NCBI GenBank assembly: GCA_963728855.1
Contig: CAVSLN010000015.1
Coordinates: 119,637 to 183,636, forward strand
Length of the DNA: 64,000 nucleotides
Direction of reading: 5' to 3'
DNA from: AC-43 sp963728855
GTDB lineage: Bacteria > Actinomycetota > Actinomycetes > Mycobacteriales > Micromonosporaceae
Shown piece by piece: positions 33,723 through 43,058 of the stretch (positions are counted from its first letter, which is position 1; the number at the start of each line of letters is the position of its first letter). The notes beneath the pieces were generated by a model that saw only the letters and a program-made list of their open reading frames with translations, searched no databases and was not told where the DNA came from. The position numbers and the translations under genes are program-made.

Positions 33723-34868
33723 ATGACGGAAGAGCGCCTTGCCGATCCGGCCCAGGTGCCGGCTCGCGAGCGGGTCGTCATCGAGGCGGACGGCGGGAGC
33801 GCGCGGCAACCCCGGGCCGGCCGGGTACGGGGCGGTGGTCCGGGACGCCGACTCCGGCGAGGTGCTGGCCGAGCGCTCGGAGTCGCTCGGTACCGCGACC
33901 AACAACGTCGCCGAGTACTCCGGGCTGATCGCCGGGCTGGCGGCGGCCGCCGAGCTGGGCGCGCGCGAGGTCGACGTACGGATGGACTCGAAGCTCGTCA
34001 TCGAGCAGATGTCCGGCCGCTGGCAGATCAAGCATCCGGGGCTGCGTCCGCTGGCGGCCCAGGCGGCCGGCGCTGGTCCGCCGGTTCGACACGGTACGGT
34101 TCGGCTGGATCCCGCGGGAGCGCAACCGGCACGCCGACGCGCTGGCCAACAAGGCGATGGACGAGGGCGGTGAAGCCGCCCCAAAAGCCGAGGCCGCCCC
34201 GGCCCCTAGGAAGACGTGGGAGAGCCCGACCGGTACGCCGACCCGGCTCGTCCTGGTCCGCCACGGCGAGACCGAGCTGACCGCGAGCAAGCGGTACTCC
34301 GGCCGGGGCGACGTACCGCTGTGCGAGCGCGGCGCCGGGCAGGTCCGGGCCGCGGTGGCCCGGGTGGCCCGGTTCGCGCCCGAGGTGGCCGCGGTGGTCA
34401 GCTCGCCGCTGTCCCGCTGCCGGACGAGCGCGACGATCCTGGCCGAGGCGCTGGCCGGGGCCGGGAGAGGGCACCCGCCGGTCGTCTTCGACGACGACCT
34501 GATCGAGTGCGACTTCGGCGCGTGGGAGGGGCTGACCTTCGCCGAGGTACGCGAGAGGTGGCCGGCCGAGCTGGAGCGCGTGGCTCGGCTCGCCGGCCCA
34601 GGCGCCGCCGGGCGGGGAGTCGTTCCGGGCGGTCACGCTGCGGGTCCGCCGGGCGGTGGCCAGACTGCGCGAGGGGTACGCCGGCCGCAACGTCGTGGTC
34701 GTCTCCCACGTGAGCCCGATCAAGCTGCTCCTGCGCGACGCCCTCGCGGCCGGCGACGCCTTCCTGCACCGGCTCTACCTCGAACCGGGCGGACTGTCCA
34801 TTGTGGACCTGTGGTCGGACGGCGGGATCGCCGTACGGGTCGTGAACGAGACAGCTCACCTCACCTAG
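33723..34868 (+). pseudogene. RNase HI-acid phosphatase fusion (Rv2228c-like), frame broken three times
   Basis: Begins at about ATG 33723. The RNase H part reads VVIEADGGS, then in a second frame GNPGPAGYGAVVRDADSGEV, NNVAEYSGLIAGLAAAAELG and VRMDSKLVIEQMSGRW with the DEDD acids; after about 34065 a third frame gives FDTVRFGWIPRERNRHADAL. The phosphoglycerate-mutase-like half follows: LVLVRHGETELTASKRYSG (catalytic RHG), SPLSRCRTSATILAEAL, DFGAWEGLTFAEVRERW, and after another shift near 34590 VVVVSHVSPIKLLLRDALA. In mycobacteria the two domains make a bifunctional RNase HI and alpha-ribazole-type phosphatase. The first 15 codons (TEERLADPAQVPARE) are a copy of a dispersed repeat. Indels near 33800, 34065 and 34590; probably sequencing errors. 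Confidence 0.85.
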
Positions 34869-34889
34869 TCACCTGATGCTCGTCGCCAG

Positions 34890-36986
34890 TCAGCTTGTCG
34901 CCATCGTCGCCAGCTGGGGCAGCAGCCACGGCGCGATGAGCTTCTGCACGGCGGCCGGCGTGAAATGCAGCCCGTCGCTGCGTACCCGCATCCCGTTGAT
35001 GCTCCACGTGAACGCCCCGCCCGGGCACACGACCTTGTTCAGGTCCAGTACGGTCACCGTGCCCGGGTGCCGGGCGGCCTCGGCGCGCAGCAGCCGGTTC
35101 CAGGCGTCCACCCGGGCGGGGTCGTCCTCGGGGTAGAGCCCGCCGTCGGGCCGCTCGGCCCGGTGCGTGTACGGCGCGGTCAGCAGCGCCACCCGGGCCC
35201 CCCGGGAAGCGGCGATCTGTACCCCCTGCTCCAACTGCCCGGTCAGGTACGCGTCGAAGTCGGGCTGGCCGACGTGCTGGTACCGGCCGTTCAGCTTCCG
35301 GTCCATCAGCTCCCAGCGGTCGAGCAGGATCACCGAGACGTCGGGGTCGTCCTGGTTGACGCCGGTGCGCCAGTGGTCCGGCCAGCCCGGGCAGTGCGGG
35401 TAGTTGGTGTGCGGGGTGCCCTCCTGGAGGATGTCGGGCAGCAGCGCGATCCCGCAGCCCTGCATCGCCTGTACCGTCGCCTGGAGCCCGGGGTGCGGGG
35501 GCAGGTAGGTGCCCAGCGTCCAGGCCACCGAGTCGCCGAAGATCGTCACCCGCGGGTCGGCACCCGGCGCGCGGCCGGCGCGCCGGAACGGCGGCGGCGT
35601 ACCCACGGCGGAGGAGTGCGTGGCCGGGGTGCCGGCGGCCGGCGGCGCGGCCAGCACCACCGGGCCGCCCGGCCCGCCCGGCGCCCCGGGCACCGGCAGC
35701 AGCGCCACGGCCACGACAGCGGCGACCGCGCTGACCGCCGCCACCGCACGCGCCGGTCGTGGCGCGCGGCGCAGCCAGCCGCCGTGCCGGATCGGCAGCT
35801 CTAGGAAGCGGTAGGACGCTGCCGCCACCGCGACGGTCAGCAGGCACCGGGCAGCGAGCAGCGCCGGCCCGGACAGCCCGGTGCGCTCCGCGCTGGTGAA
35901 CTGGAACAGCGGCCAGTGCCAGAGGTAGACGCCGTAGGAGATGCGGCCGAGCCAGACCAGCGGCGGCAGGGCGAGCAGCCGCGCGGTGAGCGCGGCCGGG
36001 CTGGCCACGGCGTGGGCGAGCACCGCGGCCACGGCCAGGGCCGCGAGGGTGAGGCCACCCCGGAAGAGCCAGGCGTCGGTACCGGTGGCGTGTGTCCACA
36101 ACCACGCCGTCCCCACCGCTCCGGCGCCCGCCGCGACCCCCATCCACCACCGCCTTGTCAACGGCAGCGCGGCCAGCGCGCACCCGACGAGCAGCGCCTG
36201 GGCCCGGGTGTCGGTCCCGAAGTACGCCCGGTTCACGTCATCCGGACGATAAAGCAGCGCGGCGGCGAGCGCCGAGCCGGCGACCCCGGTGAGGCAGAGC
36301 GTGGCCAGGGCGCGGCGCCCGTACCGCAGCCCGAGCGCGACCACCACCAGCGGCCACAGCAGGTAGAACTGCTCCTCGATGCCGAGCGACCAGGTGTGCT
36401 GGACCAGCGACGGGGCGGCGGTCTGGGTGAAGTAGTCGCTGCCCCGGTAGATCATCCGCCAGTTGGCGACGTACCCGAGACCGGCCAGGACGTCGCCGCG
36501 CAGCAGCCGTACCTCGACGTCGGGCAGCAGGTACCGGCCGGCGACCGCGACCACGGCGAGCAGGAGCAGCAGGGCGGGCAGCAGCCGGCGGGCGCGCCGG
36601 CCCCAGAAGGCGGCCAGCCGGATCCGGCCGGTACGGTCCCGCTCGGCGAGCAGCAGCGCGGTGATGAGGAAGCCGGAGAGTACGAAGAACGCGTCCACGC
36701 CGAGGAAGCCGCCCCGCATCACGGACACCCCGCCGTGGAACAGCAGGACGGCGGTGACCGCGAGCGCCCGTACGCCATCGAGCGCGGGCCGGTATCCGAG
36801 ATCCGGCCTGCGTGGGGGTGGCTCCGCGTGCACCAGTGTCGGCTTTACCTCAAGTGGGCTTGTGGTAAACCCGTTCGACCGCCCGGCGCGCGAATCCGAC
36901 CGCTCGTCGACAGCCAACCGCCGCCGGGCGCAGTACGCCCTCCTATCGACCCAGCTCGTTGTAATCGCGGGCGTAACCTGCGCCAC
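34890..36986 (-). CDS. OafA-type acyltransferase with C-terminal SGNH domain
   Basis: 698 residues, from GTG at 36986 (the true start may be about 65 codons later, just before DLGYRPALDGVRALAV). Residues about 65-400 are the Acyl_transf_3 domain with ten or so hydrophobic helices and the motifs RPALDGVRALAVTAVLLFHG (catalytic His), GFLGVDAFFVLSGFLI, SLGIEEQFYLLWP and GRISYGVYLWHWPLF. Residues about 490-698 are a SGNH hydrolase-like domain outside the membrane (VTIFGDSVAWTLGTYLPPH with the Gly-Asp-Ser; SDGLHFTPAAVQKL with the Asp-x-x-His). It should transfer acyl, often acetyl, groups onto a surface glycan or exported metabolite. Monocistronic. Confidence 0.92.
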   Translation of the reverse strand: MAQVTPAITTSWVDRRAYCARRRLAVDERSDSRAGRSNGFTTSPLEVKPTLVHAEPPPRRPDLGYRPALDGVRALAVTAVLLFHGGVSVMRGGFLGVDAFFVLSGFLITALLLAERDRTGRIRLAAFWGRRARRLLPALLLLLAVVAVAGRYLLPDVEVRLLRGDVLAGLGYVANWRMIYRGSDYFTQTAAPSLVQHTWSLGIEEQFYLLWPLVVVALGLRYGRRALATLCLTGVAGSALAAALLYRPDDVNRAYFGTDTRAQALLVGCALAALPLTRRWWMGVAAGAGAVGTAWLWTHATGTDAWLFRGGLTLAALAVAAVLAHAVASPAALTARLLALPPLVWLGRISYGVYLWHWPLFQFTSAERTGLSGPALLAARCLLTVAVAAASYRFLELPIRHGGWLRRAPRPARAVAAVSAVAAVVAVALLPVPGAPGGPGGPVVLAAPPAAGTPATHSSAVGTPPPFRRAGRAPGADPRVTIFGDSVAWTLGTYLPPHPGLQATVQAMQGCGIALLPDILQEGTPHTNYPHCPGWPDHWRTGVNQDDPDVSVILLDRWELMDRKLNGRYQHVGQPDFDAYLTGQLEQGVQIAASRGARVALLTAPYTHRAERPDGGLYPEDDPARVDAWNRLLRAEAARHPGTVTVLDLNKVVCPGGAFTWSINGMRVRSDGLHFTPAAVQKLIAPWLLPQLATMATS

Positions 36987-37026
36987 ACCTGGGTAGATGA
37001 TCGCTTAGCAGTATTGGAGGACCGTC

Positions 37027-37260
37027 ATGGCAACGCCCTCCCGGACCACACCCGTACCCCGCCGGAACGCACCCGCCGGCAGTCGCTGGCACTGGCTGCT
37101 GGTCATCCCGGTCGTGGTACCCCTGCTGGTCTTCCTCTACAACGGCAAGGACCCCTACTTCCTGGGCTTCCCGCGCTTCTACTGGCTGCAGCTGGCCTTC
37201 ATCCTGCTCGGCGTCGGTACCACCACGCTGGTCTACCAGCTCACCAAGAAGCGGGGGTGA
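37027..37260 (+). CDS. DUF3311 small membrane subunit of a sodium:solute symporter
   Basis: 77 residues from ATG at 37027 with GGAGG upstream. Two transmembrane helices (WHWLLVIPVVVPLLVFLYN; FYWLQLAFILLGVGTTTLVY) with the short NGKDPYFLGFPRF loop typical of DUF3311. Members sit directly before SSS-family transporters, as here (6 bases before the next gene), and are thought to be an accessory subunit. Confidence 0.88.
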   Translation: MATPSRTTPVPRRNAPAGSRWHWLLVIPVVVPLLVFLYNGKDPYFLGFPRFYWLQLAFILLGVGTTTLVYQLTKKRG

Positions 37261-37266
37261 GCGGCG

Positions 37267-38880
37267 ATGCGCGCACACCTCACCGAGATCATCATCGCCA
37301 CCATGCTGTTCGTCGCGGTGGCCGTACTCGGCTTCGTGGCGGCCCGCTGGCGCCGCCCGAGCACCATGCTGCACCTGGACGAGTGGGGGCTGGGCGGGCG
37401 CAGCTTCGGCTCGTGGATCACCTGGTTCCTCATCGGCGGTGACCTGTACACGGCGTACACGTTCGTGGCCGTACCGGCGCTGCTGTTCGCCGGGGGCGCG
37501 GCCGGGTTCTTCGCCGTGCCGTACACGGTGATCGTGTACCCGATGGTGTTCGTCGTGCTGGTACGGCTGTGGTCGGTGTCGAGCCGGCACGGCTTCGTCA
37601 CGCCGGCCGACTTCGTACGGGCGCGGTCGGGCTCCTCGACGATGGCGCTGCTGGTGGCGATCACCGGGATCGTGGCCACCATGCCGTACATCGCGCTGCA
37701 GCTCGTCGGTATCGAGTCGGTGCTCAAGTCGATGCACGTGGACCCGACCTGGGCGCTGATCATCGCGTTCGCCATCCTGGCGGCGTACACCTACCAGTCC
37801 GGGCTGCGCGCGCCGGCGCTGATCGCCTTCGTCAAGGACACCCTGATCTACCTGGTGATCCTGGTGGCGATCATCTACATCCCGTACAAGCTGGGCGGCT
37901 GGCACAAGATCTTCAACGCGGCCGACGCCAAGTTCGCGGCGACCAACGGCACCATCCTCAACGCCACGAACCAGTGGTACTACGTGACGCTGGCCTTCGG
38001 CTCGGCGCTGGCCCTGTTCCTGTACCCGCACAGCGTGACCGGGGTACTGGCCAGCCGCAGCCGGGACGTCATCAAGCGCAACATGTCCGCCCTGCCGGCC
38101 TACAGCCTGCTGCTCGGGCTGATCGCGCTGCTCGGGTACATGGCGATCGCGGCCAAGACCACGCCGATCGGCAAGGACAACAACACGATCGTGCCACAGC
38201 TGTTCGACCAGCTGTTCCCGCAGTGGTTCGCCGGCATCGCGTTCGCGGCGGTGGCGATCGGGGCGTTGGTCCCGGCCGCGATCATGTCGATCGCCGCGGC
38301 GAACCTGTTCACCCGCAACATCTACAAGGAGTACCTGAAGCGGGACGCGACCCCGGCGCAGGAGGCGACGGTCAGCAAGCTCGCCTCGCTGGTCGTGAAG
38401 GTCGGCGCGGTACTGGTGATCCTGCTGATCAACCCGCAGTTCTCCATCGACTTCCAGCTCATCGGCGGCGTGATCATCCTGCAGACGCTGCCGGCCGTGG
38501 CGGTCGGGCTCTACACCCGCTGGTTGCACCGCTGGGGCCTGGTCGCCGGCTGGGTGGCCGGGATGGGCCTGGGCCTGTGGATGATGTACCAGATCGCCAA
38601 CCCGGCCATCAACCACAAGCACTTCGGCGGCGTGGCGTTTCCGCTGTCCAAGTGGTTCGACCCGACGTCGGTCGGGCTGAACGCGAAGACGACGGTATAC
38701 GTGGGCTTCGCCGCCGTACTGTGCAACCTGCTCGTCGCGGTGCTCGTCACCCTGGTCTGCAGGGCGGCCAAGGCCCCCGACGGCGTCGACATCACCCAGC
38801 CGTCGGACTACACGGGGGAGGCCGGCGAGGCCGTACCCCCGGTGTCGGACCAGATGCCGGAGCCGGCGCCCACCACCTGA
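37267..38880 (+). CDS. SSS-family sodium:solute (monocarboxylate-type) symporter
   Basis: 537 residues from ATG at 37267. About 13 hydrophobic segments, with the SSS markers GGRSFGSWITWFLIGGDLYT (TM1-2, substrate/sodium site), RHGFVTPADFVRARSGSSTM, VTGIVATMPYIALQLVGIES-like TM4 and SIAAANLFTRNIYKEYLKRD (TM8 region and loop). It is closest in feel to MctP-like transporters of lactate, pyruvate or acetate, but the substrate is inferred. It acts with the DUF3311 protein encoded just upstream. A short acidic C-terminal tail faces the cytoplasm. Confidence 0.92.
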   Translation: MRAHLTEIIIATMLFVAVAVLGFVAARWRRPSTMLHLDEWGLGGRSFGSWITWFLIGGDLYTAYTFVAVPALLFAGGAAGFFAVPYTVIVYPMVFVVLVRLWSVSSRHGFVTPADFVRARSGSSTMALLVAITGIVATMPYIALQLVGIESVLKSMHVDPTWALIIAFAILAAYTYQSGLRAPALIAFVKDTLIYLVILVAIIYIPYKLGGWHKIFNAADAKFAATNGTILNATNQWYYVTLAFGSALALFLYPHSVTGVLASRSRDVIKRNMSALPAYSLLLGLIALLGYMAIAAKTTPIGKDNNTIVPQLFDQLFPQWFAGIAFAAVAIGALVPAAIMSIAAANLFTRNIYKEYLKRDATPAQEATVSKLASLVVKVGAVLVILLINPQFSIDFQLIGGVIILQTLPAVAVGLYTRWLHRWGLVAGWVAGMGLGLWMMYQIANPAINHKHFGGVAFPLSKWFDPTSVGLNAKTTVYVGFAAVLCNLLVAVLVTLVCRAAKAPDGVDITQPSDYTGEAGEAVPPVSDQMPEPAPTT

Positions 38881-38932
38881 TGCACCGCGCTGGCCGGCCG
38901 CCCTGCGCTCAGCGACCGGCCAGCGCCCTTTG

Positions 38933-39691
38933 TCAGAGCGCTTTTGTCAACAGGTAGCCCCCCACCGCCAGGCCGAGCGTGACGATGACCGCGCGCAGGA
39001 CGGGCGCCGGCAGGCGCCGGGCCAGCCGCGCGCCCAGGTAGCCGCCGGTCAGCGTGGCCGGCGCGAGCACGCCGACCGCCACCCAGTCCACCTGGCCCAC
39101 CGCCGCGAACACGACAACCGTGACGATCCCGGTCGCCGCGGACACCAGGTTCTTGCGGGCGTTGACCCGGGCCAGCGTCTCGTCGAGCACCAGCGCCAGC
39201 CCCGCGACGAGCATCACGCCGAGCGCCGCCCCGAAGTAGCCGCCGTACACCGCGCCCAGCCCCACCGTCGCGTGCACGCCGATGAACTGGCGCCGCCGTG
39301 ACATCTGGTGCGGATGCCCAACGACCCGGCGCAGCCGCTCCTGGAAGGCGAGTACCAGCGCCGCGCTGATCACCAGGAACGGGACGATCAGCTCGAACGC
39401 CTCAGCCGGTGTCACGATGAGCAGCACGCACCCGGCGACGGCACCCAGTACGGCGGTCGGCAGAATCTTTACGGCGTCGCGTTTGTTGGGTAGGTCGTGA
39501 CGGCTGCCGTGGACGCTCGCCAGGTACCCCGGGCACACCGATACGGAGTTGGTGAAGTTGGCCGGCTTCGGCGGCAACCCGACGACCAGCAGCGCCGGGT
39601 ACGTCACGAGCGACCCGCCTCCCGCGACCGCGTTGACCGTACCGGCAGCGAGCCCGGCACCCAGGAGCAGCGCGACATGGGAGACGTTCAT
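38933..39691 (-). CDS. TauE/SafE-family membrane transporter
   Basis: 252 residues from ATG at 39691. Eight hydrophobic segments in two repeats; the N-terminal GAGLAAGTVNAVAGGGSLVTYPALL is the repeat-1 hallmark of TauE/SafE, and the second repeat reads GVHATVGLGAVYGGYFGAALGVMLVAGL. The family exports or imports sulfur-containing anions and other organic anions. No associated sulfur genes lie nearby. There is no strong ribosome site; the start was chosen because the first transmembrane helix follows directly. The start is 20 bases from the 5' end of rnpB, which runs in the opposite direction. Confidence 0.88.
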   Translation of the reverse strand: MNVSHVALLLGAGLAAGTVNAVAGGGSLVTYPALLVVGLPPKPANFTNSVSVCPGYLASVHGSRHDLPNKRDAVKILPTAVLGAVAGCVLLIVTPAEAFELIVPFLVISAALVLAFQERLRRVVGHPHQMSRRRQFIGVHATVGLGAVYGGYFGAALGVMLVAGLALVLDETLARVNARKNLVSAATGIVTVVVFAAVGQVDWVAVGVLAPATLTGGYLGARLARRLPAPVLRAVIVTLGLAVGGYLLTKAL

Positions 39692-39711
39692 CGCTAGTAC
39701 TATGGCGTACG

Positions 39712-40127
<416 letters not shown>

Positions 40128-40322
40128 TACCCCAGGTGACGTCGTGGATCAAGGCCGTGAGCTGTTGGCATTGGTACGTGTCGCTGGTCGTCGTCGGTCA
40201 ACATTGGTCGTCGTCGGACGCCCTGGAGACGCCCCGACGCCCTGGAGACGCCCTGATCTTGGCGGTCACTTTTTCCGAGAGACCCCCGGACAGATTTGCC
40301 AGAAATGCCATGCGGGCGGGGA

Positions 40323-40353
40323 AGGGGCAGGACCGAGCATCGGTCCTGCCCCT
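40323..40353. terminator. Perfect 13-bp hairpin downstream of rnpB
   Basis: AGGGGCAGGACCG (40323-40335), loop AGCAT, CGGTCCTGCCCCT (40341-40353). No U-tract. It is the only strong structure in the 395-base gap between rnpB and the next gene, which otherwise holds short CTGGAGACGCCC repeats near 40220-40255 and no supportable gene. Confidence 0.55.
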
Positions 40354-40522
40354 GAGCTGGGCCTGGGGTGGTGGGTCCATGGTGGACGTTGGTGGTGGCT
40401 TGTGGACGTCAGACGGCCTGGGGACGGCCTGGCCGCGATCGGGGCGGGAGGTTCCGACGCCTCCTTCGGCAAGGTCGCGTTCGAGCTGGACGGGGGTGTA
40501 ATACACGAGGTACAGTCAGCGT

Positions 40523-41056
40523 ATGACAGAGGAGGTTCCCACGAATCCGGAGGTAGTGGACCCGGAAGCCGAGGTCTCCATCATGGGCGCCAAGGAGCTA
40601 ACTAAGATCAAATCCCGGGGCTTCTTCCCTGCGGACCACGCGGCCGTGGAGAACGGCAAGGTATACGCCAGCGGTGCCTACTGGTCGCTGTTGCGGTTTC
40701 CCGCGTTCCCCGCAGTGCTTCCGACCATGTCCCTCGTCGCGATCGTCGAGGTGCCGTTCCACGCGCACCAAGCCGATCACCTCTTGGAGATCAAGCTCGT
40801 CGATCCCGACGGCAACCTGAAGGGGCTTCGGGTGGAGGGATCATTCAGAAGTGCGCCTAAGCTGGAGAGCAAGTACGGTCAGTCAGGTCTGGCTCCGCTC
40901 GTCGCGCCCGTTCAGGGCCTGACCATCGAGCGACCCGGGGACTACATCTTCACGTTGAGCGTCGACGGCAAGATCATCGATCGCTACCCCTTCTCGGTGA
41001 TCCAGGTCGCAACCGTTGCGATCTTGCAGGGTCCCACTGAGCCTGTAGTGGAGTGA
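40523..41056 (+). CDS. Hypothetical beta-rich protein (DUF6941-like)
   Basis: 177 residues from ATG at 40523. The sequence alternates strands and turns (SLVAIVEVPFHAHQADHLLE; KLVDPDGNLKGLRVEG; RPGDYIFTLSVDGKIIDRYP), the pattern of a small beta-sandwich seen in DUF6941-type hypothetical proteins of bacteria. No signal or membrane segment. It precedes a toxin-like gene by 7 bases on the same strand, so they may be co-transcribed. Function unknown. Confidence 0.6.
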   Translation: MTEEVPTNPEVVDPEAEVSIMGAKELTKIKSRGFFPADHAAVENGKVYASGAYWSLLRFPAFPAVLPTMSLVAIVEVPFHAHQADHLLEIKLVDPDGNLKGLRVEGSFRSAPKLESKYGQSGLAPLVAPVQGLTIERPGDYIFTLSVDGKIIDRYPFSVIQVATVAILQGPTEPVVE

Positions 41057-41063
41057 CTGACAG

Positions 41064-41426
41064 TTGGTGTTGGATCTGTCTCAGTATCACGAGATCGATT
41101 GGGACCCCGATGAAGATCCGGACGGCAACCTGGCTCACTGTCGGCAACCTGAGCATCTGGGACCGAACCCAGAGCGGGTAGTCGGTGAGGTCTTGAGTGA
41201 GGAGCCAGTAGACGTCAAGATGAGGGTCCAGACAGCGCAGTTCTCGATTGCTGGCCCAGATAGGTCACGGTCCGTAATATGGGGGGTACTGCTGGATACC
41301 TCGCATAAGAGAGGGGATTGGCTCCGTCCGGTCACGGGTTGGCGCGCGGAGGCTGCCGAGAGGATCGCTTGGCAGAGAGGGCGCCGTGGAGGAAGCGCGG
41401 TGACGCCATGGTTGAACGGGATATGA
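41064..41426 (+). CDS. Possible BrnT-like toxin of a toxin-antitoxin pair
   Basis: 120 residues from a GTG/TTG-region start at 41064. The opening YHEIDWDPDEDPDGNLAHC resembles the W-D-x-x-K-x-x-x-N-x-x-KH start of BrnT RNase toxins, and a later beta-hairpin (VIWGVLLDTSHKRGDWLRPV) is also similar, but the Lys-His pair is not conserved. The next gene overlaps its end by 19 bases and encodes a ribbon-helix-helix-like protein, the arrangement toxin-then-antitoxin of brnTA. The assignment rests on layout and weak similarity only. Confidence 0.4.
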   Translation: MVLDLSQYHEIDWDPDEDPDGNLAHCRQPEHLGPNPERVVGEVLSEEPVDVKMRVQTAQFSIAGPDRSRSVIWGVLLDTSHKRGDWLRPVTGWRAEAAERIAWQRGRRGGSAVTPWLNGI

Positions 41427-41770
41427 GCGAACGCGAGCGACGCGAGCTTGCTAACAGGCACCGGGGTGAAGTGGTGTCGGACTCCGGGACTCCTGTAGAG
41501 GGAAGGCGTCTCGCTCAGGTCGTCTCGTTGAGATTCGAGCCGGAGATTCTTGCAACCCTGCGAGACATCGCTAACCGTCGCGGCATGACTGTTAGCGACC
41601 TGCTACGTGAGGGCGCAGACGTAATCATTGCGGCGGACCGCCGGGCCGTTGATGTCACGGGCTTGTCAATGCTGAGGGTTACGGTGACGCCAGCTCGTAC
41701 CACGACCCATCTGGGCGCGTTCACCGCCAACCCGAGCGCTGGTATGTCGCCGAGGCCAGCTACAGCCTGA
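41408..41770 (+). CDS. Ribbon-helix-helix protein (candidate antitoxin), C-terminus possibly frameshifted
   Basis: 120 residues from ATG at 41408, inside the end of the previous gene. Residues about 35-75 form an RHH-type domain (LAQVVSLRFEPEILATLRDI; NRRGMTVSDLLREGADVIIA). After about residue 105 the reading looks unnatural, and another frame from about 41735 continues with a sensible sequence (WYVAEASYSLIVRTSAEASD), so a single-base indel near 41735 is likely and the real C-terminus is longer. Candidate antitoxin and autorepressor for the gene upstream. Confidence 0.5.
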   Translation: MVERDMSERERRELANRHRGEVVSDSGTPVEGRRLAQVVSLRFEPEILATLRDIANRRGMTVSDLLREGADVIIAADRRAVDVTGLSMLRVTVTPARTTTHLGAFTANPSAGMSPRPATA

Positions 41771-41882
41771 TAGTAAGGACCTCGGCCGAAGCCTCGGATT
41801 ACCTCCAGGTTGATGCGGGCGGGCGAATAGCCTCATCCGATCTTGGATGGCTGGTTGGTGGCGCGGCTTCCGGCCGAGTGAC

Positions 41883-42301
41883 TTACCGCCCCGGCGCTTT
41901 GCGCCGGGGCGGCTTCTCGCTGTGCTGGCTCGCCGTGCCCTGCCATGCTGCCGGCTCGCTGGTGTTCCAGCGTTGGCGGGCGGCCTGGCGGCTGATGCCC
42001 AGCCTGTTGGCGATGTCCGTCCAGGAGTACCCGAAGGCGCGCAGTCCGACTACGGCGTCCTGGATGGCGGCTTCTACGTCAGCGGCGAGTGTGACCATTG
42101 AGGCCAGTGCCTCGATGTCGCCAGCGGCGACCCTGCGGCTGTACGCCTTCACGATCCGGCGGGTGAAGGCGGCGTACTCGTCGTTCTCGATGACCTCGCG
42201 GCGCTGGTTCGGTGACAACCCGGCCTTGTCATGTTCTTGCCGGCGGCGCGGCGGCGGGGTCGGGTGTCCCGGGTGGTCGCGTTGGCGGTGTGCTCGGCCA
42301 T
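41883..42301 (-). pseudogene. Sigma-70-region-4-like HTH protein with one frameshift
   Basis: The main frame (stop 41883, up to about 42220) encodes EVIENDEYAAFTRRIVKAYS, then AAIQDAVVGLRAFGYSWTDI and NRLGISRQAARQRW, a helix-turn-helix of the type found in small DNA-binding proteins of actinomycete elements. The expected start is in another frame: ATG at 42301 with AAAGGGA upstream, reading MAEHTANATTRDTRPRRRA. A one-base indel near 42230 separates them. Intact length would be about 139 residues. Sequencing error is plausible. Confidence 0.7.
41886..41912. terminator. Perfect 12-bp bidirectional terminator hairpin
   Basis: CCGCCCCGGCGC (41886-41897), loop TTT, GCGCCGGGGCGG (41901-41912). It lies between convergent genes and inside the last codons of the minus-strand HTH gene. 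Confidence 0.65.
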
Positions 42302-42419
42302 GAGCGTCCCTTTCTTCTCCAGCACGACGGCGGGGGTTGGGGGTTTTCCGCGCCCGTTGGGCGGGGCGGCGGCTCCTGCCGCCGCCCTTCCTGGCGCCCT
42401 CCCCACCCGTGGAGGCTCG

Positions 42420-42530
42420 CTGTCAAGCGGGAAAGGCCGAAGGATCTTGGGCGTGCTCGCGTTGCTCTGACCCGGCGGCGGTCGGTGGGCTGGTGGGCGG
42501 CGCCCAAGATGCTTCGGCCGCGCTTGACAG
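42420..42530. repeat. Large imperfect inverted repeat (about 30-bp arms) in a non-coding gap
   Basis: The left arm 42420-42453 (CTGTCAAGCG, GGCCGAAG, ATCTTGGGCG) and the right arm 42501-42530 are inverted copies with one 4-5 base difference and one mismatch, spaced by 47 bases. A second hairpin lies at 42631-42654 (GGTGACC and GGTCACC). The 756-base gap 42302-43058 has no supportable gene and keeps high GC. The structures suggest a cis-acting element site such as a replication origin, transfer origin or a strong terminator. Confidence 0.7.
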
Positions 42531-43058
42531 TGAGGACGGGTGGGGTAAGCAGGGCGCGGGCAGAGACTGTGCTGCCGCTCGCGGCAGCTCCGCAAAGGTT
42601 CTTGGCCTGCCCCGGGCCTTGAGGGGCGAGGGTGACCCGCGCGTGGCGGTCACCGGGCCAGCCGGGTGACTGGTCGGGGTGGTGGTGCCCGGTCAGGTGG
42701 AGGGAGCGGGCGCCGTGGGTGCGAGCGCAGCGAGCGGCGTCCGGGACCGGCTGCGGCGGGAGCTGCGGTCGGGACCACCACGGACGCACGACATCAGAGG
42801 TCTTAGGTCTTAGGGTTTGGGCTGGCCGGTCGCGGGTGGGGTCGGTGGTCGTGTGAGTGCGGCGCGTCGGCGCGCCCGAGGACGGCCGCCAGGCCGCCCG
42901 CAAGGGCGGGTCGGGCGCGCACGGTGCGCCGCGCTTGCGCGGCGCCTTGATCCAAAAGAGAGGGAATCGGCAGTGCACAACGAGTGCGGCAACAACGAGT
43001 GCAGCAACGAGTGCCGTCTGCGCGGTCCCGGTACATGCTTGACGCTCGGGAAGGGCTC

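Noticed and set aside
32625..34184. 519-codon minus-strand frame opposite nif3, zinc-ribbon and RNase H genes
   Set aside because: The plus strand carries recognisable conserved proteins, although frameshifted; the minus frame has no family features.
35916..37442. Long plus-strand frame antisense to the acyltransferase
   Set aside because: Typical GC-rich shadow frame: low-complexity Arg/Pro/Gly protein and no ribosome site.
36943..38622. 559-codon minus-strand frame opposite the symporter
   Set aside because: Shadow of the intact sodium:solute symporter gene; composition is His/Arg/Asp-rich nonsense.
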